Assembly (NCBI GenBank): GCA_027492255.1 | Contig: JAPUFB010000005.1 | Location: forward strand, 1 to 64,000 | Direction of reading: 5' to 3' | DNA length: 64,000 nt | DNA from: Candidatus Saccharimonadota bacterium | GTDB taxonomy: Bacteria > Patescibacteriota > Saccharimonadia > Saccharimonadales > Saccharimonadaceae | Shown here: positions 63,060-64,000 of the stretch, piece by piece | Layout of the letters: each line of letters begins with the position of its first letter | How positions within the stretch are numbered: position 1 is the stretch's first letter | The notes under the pieces: model-generated | What the model was told of the DNA's origin: nothing | The model's database searches: none | What the model saw: only the letters and a program-made list of their open reading frames with translations | Position numbers and translations under genes: made by a program

Positions 63060-63881
63060 TTATTGGCCAAGTATTTTTTTCAACTCACCTGCAAGTAATC
63101 CGACATATATACCATTGATTTCATGGCCGACGATTAATTTCTTCACGGCGATGTTCTCTTTTTCTTTCCCAAGTTGCGCCATATAGGGTCCAATAACCAC
63201 AGGGTCCAATACGCCATAGACGATAGTAATTGGCAACTGAAGCTTTCGAATATCATCAAGCGATGATTGATTGATAATACTTGATTCAAGTGCAGCTATG
63301 TAGACTTTGGCGATCTCACCTTTGACATTAAACGCCTGACTCACAATCCCAAGTTTTCCAGCAAGTGGAACAATTTTCTCGAATTGCTCTGGGTACTTCA
63401 TGACAAGCTTATAAAAATCTTTCAATATTTTTTCGCGCCCTACCCATTCATCAGCTGTTGATTTATATAACGGCGGACTGCAGAGCACTAGCTGTCGAAG
63501 GACGAGTGGAAACCGTCGTGCGAGTTCGATAGCCACTAGCGATCCCATCGAGTGTCCGACAACAATCGGTCGCTGCGTAAGTCGCAACCGGAGTACTGTA
63601 TGCGCCACTGCACGTGCCTGCACGGCGATATTGTAGGTTACCCAGCGTGGTTTTGGGGAACGGCCAAACCCAAGCATGTCGACAGCAATCACGCGAACAT
63701 TACTTGGTACCAAACGCGCGAGTTCTTGCCATGCTTCGGAAGAATTCCCAAGTCCGTGTATCAAGACAAGTGTAGCGGTAGGATTACTAGGAGCTTGGTA
63801 CTCGCGAACATATAGCCTATACGGCACCCGTAGAATACGGTGTAGAATTGTGTCAAAAAGTGTATTTGGTTCTTGTTTCAT
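63060..63881 (-). CDS. Alpha/beta hydrolase
   Basis: 273 residues. LVLIHGLGNSSEAW forms the oxyanion region, VVGHSMGSLVAIELARRFP is the nucleophile elbow (Ser about 113), and the acid residue lies in GVLDPVVIG. The His is likely in VGHEIN near residue 250. Family members range from esterases to acyl hydrolases. No signal peptide. The neighbours give no substrate clue. Confidence 0.9.
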   Translation of the reverse strand: MKQEPNTLFDTILHRILRVPYRLYVREYQAPSNPTATLVLIHGLGNSSEAWQELARLVPSNVRVIAVDMLGFGRSPKPRWVTYNIAVQARAVAHTVLRLRLTQRPIVVGHSMGSLVAIELARRFPLVLRQLVLCSPPLYKSTADEWVGREKILKDFYKLVMKYPEQFEKIVPLAGKLGIVSQAFNVKGEIAKVYIAALESSIINQSSLDDIRKLQLPITIVYGVLDPVVIGPYMAQLGKEKENIAVKKLIVGHEINGIYVGLLAGELKKILGQ

Positions 63882-63937
63882 AGCATTTACTTTTCTACTA
63901 TAACATCCAGTCTATATGCACGAGCATTTTGATGTAC

Positions 63938-63943
63938 TATACT
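63938..63943 (+). promoter_or_regulatory. -10 box of the last gene (leaderless start)
   Basis: TATACT followed by seven bases and ATG at 63951, the same geometry as rpiB and the GDPD gene. Confidence 0.6.
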
Positions 63944-63950
63944 ACCCGTC

Positions 63951-64000
63951 ATGGATACAATCAATCAAGTTCAACAATCACTTACCACCGATCTCACCTC
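63951..64000 (+). CDS. 5' end of a CDS cut by the window edge
   Basis: ATG at 63951 opens a frame of 16 codons to the end of the window (MDTINQVQQSLTTDLT), preceded by a TATACT box with seven-base spacing. The start looks real because of that promoter, but the product cannot be identified from 16 residues. Confidence 0.6.
   Translation, partial: MDTINQVQQSLTTDLT

Overview
The window reads as a stretch of chromosome from a small-genome bacterium of the Candidatus Saccharibacteria (TM7) / Patescibacteria type. This is an inference from gene content. Housekeeping genes are tightly packed. Central carbon metabolism is present only as aldolase, GAPDH and non-oxidative pentose phosphate steps. A membrane pyrophosphatase is present, and no amino-acid or nucleotide biosynthesis genes are seen. 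Many Saccharibacteria-style orphan proteins occur. TGA acts as a normal stop, which argues against the Gracilibacteria/Absconditabacteria code.

Region 1-2430 is accessory DNA. A large serine recombinase lies between 135-bp perfect inverted repeats, and its 3' end runs antisense through a tRNA-Leu(UAG) gene. A decayed second tRNA-Leu copy and a long-hairpin RNA or terminator region follow. Region 2433-6740 holds rsmD, a phospholipase C/P1-nuclease-like protein, recG, an unknown protein and an orphan S4 domain. Region 6857-16632 holds a class A penicillin-binding protein, a PIN-TRAM protein, radA, a membrane protein with an HExxH-like motif, clpC under a textbook CIRCE operator, and nusA. Region 16858-26427 mixes a HAD phosphatase, orphan small genes, an M13 peptidase, a structured RNA candidate, an RNase HII-YraN fusion, L19, a PilB/GspE ATPase, a SpoU methyltransferase and a CAP-domain surface protein.

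Region 26429-38094 carries dnaE, a YtxH pair, galU, the gatCAB operon (with an inserted membrane-anchored HEPN-like gene), uvrB and a LOG-family protein. Region 38101-49066 is metabolic: fba-pfkB-unknown, then the pentose phosphate operon rpiB-membrane protein-rpe-split transketolase, then gap and a short Rel. Region 49125-64000 holds hppA, a GDPD phosphodiesterase, trxB-glutaredoxin, a membrane FKBP, an ABC exporter, a eukaryotic-type branching enzyme, an unknown ATP-grasp-like/methyltransferase-like pair, a cupin, a YihY protein, a GNAT enzyme, an FMN reductase-ArsR pair, a hydrolase and the start of one more gene.

Two genome-wide habits stand out. Many operon-leading genes have a TANNNT box 6-9 bases upstream of the start codon and no Shine-Dalgarno sequence, so leaderless mRNA seems common. 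Many genes end in long perfect hairpins that lack a U-tract. All functional calls come from reading motifs by eye; no database search was run.
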